A stretch of 5,927 bases of DNA. Source: an uncultured Oscillochloris sp. Lineage in GTDB: Bacteria; Chloroflexota; Chloroflexia; Chloroflexales; Chloroflexaceae. The notes beneath the pieces are model-generated. The model did not search any database. It was not told the DNA's origin and saw only the letters and a program-made list of their open reading frames with translations. A program made the translations under genes and the position numbers. Where the stretch lies: the NCBI GenBank assembly GCA_903877345.1, contig CAIRDL010000824.1, forward strand, positions 1 to 5,927. The letters run 5' to 3'. The stretch's first letter is position 1. Each line of letters begins with the position of its first letter. This document shows positions 5,706 through 5,927 of the stretch, one piece after another.

Positions 5706-5927
5706 TTCCGCAGACCGCCCAATTGATCGCCGTCCTCGCGCAACGTCACCATTATGCTACACTAGCACATCATCCGAGTTATTCTGATGGGTTGTCCGAA
5801 GGCCGTAGAGGCGGCTCGCGAGCCGCCTCTACCCATCAAATTTACTCGGACGGTGTACTAGGCCGGTTTCCCCCACTCTGTTTTGAGGTACCCCGTGGCG
5901 GTTCAGCGTTTCCTCGCCGAGCTTGCG
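5702..5927 (+). CDS. possible reading frame overlapping the ATPase stop (ATGA), open to the window end
   Basis: ATG at 5702 overlaps the ATPase stop in the arrangement ATGA, which is typical of translational coupling. The frame stays open for 75 codons through the inverted-repeat element to the end of the window. The first 23 residues (MIPQTAQLIAVLAQRHHYAT and on) look protein-like. The part read from the palindromic element (SEGRRGGSRAAS) and after it does not. There is no own ribosome binding site apart from the coding region. It may be a chance frame; I give it low weight. Confidence 0.2.
   Translation, partial: MIPQTAQLIAVLAQRHHYATLAHHPSYSDGLSEGRRGGSRAASTHQIYSDGVLGRFPPLCFEVPRGGSAFPRRAC
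5762..5861. mobile_element. MITE-like inverted-repeat element with CTAG ends (IS630/Tc1-type candidate)
   Basis: The left arm 5762-5791 and the right arm 5832-5861 are imperfect inverted repeats of 30 bases with 24 matches by my alignment. Both start with CTAG at the outer edge and share TCCGAGT and the inner TGATGGG. Similarity ends abruptly outside the CTAG. IS630-family and mariner-like elements insert at TA, often in CTAG, and duplicate the TA; a 94-bp unit between two TA copies fits this. There is no transposase gene, as expected for a non-autonomous miniature element. The assignment to IS630 type is inference; the inverted repeat itself is seen directly. Confidence 0.6.
5805..5832. repeat. 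perfect 28-bp palindrome
   Basis: GTAGAGGCGGCTCG (5805-5818) is followed directly by its exact reverse complement (5819-5832), with no loop. It sits within the inverted-repeat element, displaced to the right: 13 bases separate it from the left arm, while it overlaps the right arm by one base. That asymmetry suggests a separate repeat inserted in, or acquired by, the element. It could form a cruciform or an RNA hairpin. Confidence 0.9.
5895..5927 (+). CDS. possible start of a new gene at the right edge (3' partial)
   Basis: GTG at 5895 is preceded at 6 bases by GAGG (5885-5888). The 11 codons available read MAVQRFLAELA, a natural amphipathic start. The frame is closed upstream by a TAG at 5859, within the right end of the inverted-repeat element. 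Too little is present to name a family, and the call rests on the ribosome binding site and residue make-up only. Confidence 0.3.
   Translation, partial: MAVQRFLAELA

Noticed and set aside
5762..5861. Integron attC site
   Set aside because: The imperfect palindrome is suggestive, but the GTTRRRY core and the paired R/L boxes are missing and no gene cassette lies beside it.

Overview
The window looks like chromosomal DNA of a GC-rich bacterium with an accessory tail. The best taxonomic guess is Chloroflexota (Chloroflexus/Oscillochloris-like). The reasons are a large TPR regulator with a C-terminal BTAD module, a stand-alone leuB, and the general codon style. This is an inference from memory, not from a database match.

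Positions 1-3818 are ordinary and compact. A 5'-truncated BTAD-type transcriptional regulator (+) ends 3 bases from a small convergent hypothetical gene (-). A 280-bp intergenic region then separates that gene from leuB (+), which encodes 3-isopropylmalate dehydrogenase of leucine biosynthesis. leuB has a clear GTG start, a good ribosome binding site, and a cluster of GTAAC/GTTAC repeats just upstream. leuB and the next gene, a tandem-CBS-domain protein (-), converge on one shared hairpin terminator with a GNRA-type loop.

Positions 4290-4699 are non-coding and full of structure. They hold a strong sigma70-like promoter (TTGACG, 17 bp, TATATT) reading left into the CBS gene. Right behind its -35 box lies a 10-bp-period tandem repeat (GGGTCACTTC, about 3.6 copies) bracketed by a 13-bp direct repeat. 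Further right are a GATAGACTC doublet and two back-to-back perfect hairpins.

Positions 4700-5927 look like a decaying mobile-element fragment. A membrane-anchored FtsK/HerA-like DNA-pumping ATPase has a one-base frameshift near 5240 and stops 17 codons after its Walker A motif. About 60 bp beyond is a roughly 100-bp structure with 30-bp imperfect terminal inverted repeats ending in CTAG, containing a perfect 28-bp palindrome. It resembles a MITE of the IS630/Tc1-mariner type. A possible new gene begins at the right edge.

No complete new system is visible. The most original signals are the helically phased repeat array behind the CBS promoter and the nested-palindrome MITE-like element beside the broken translocase gene.
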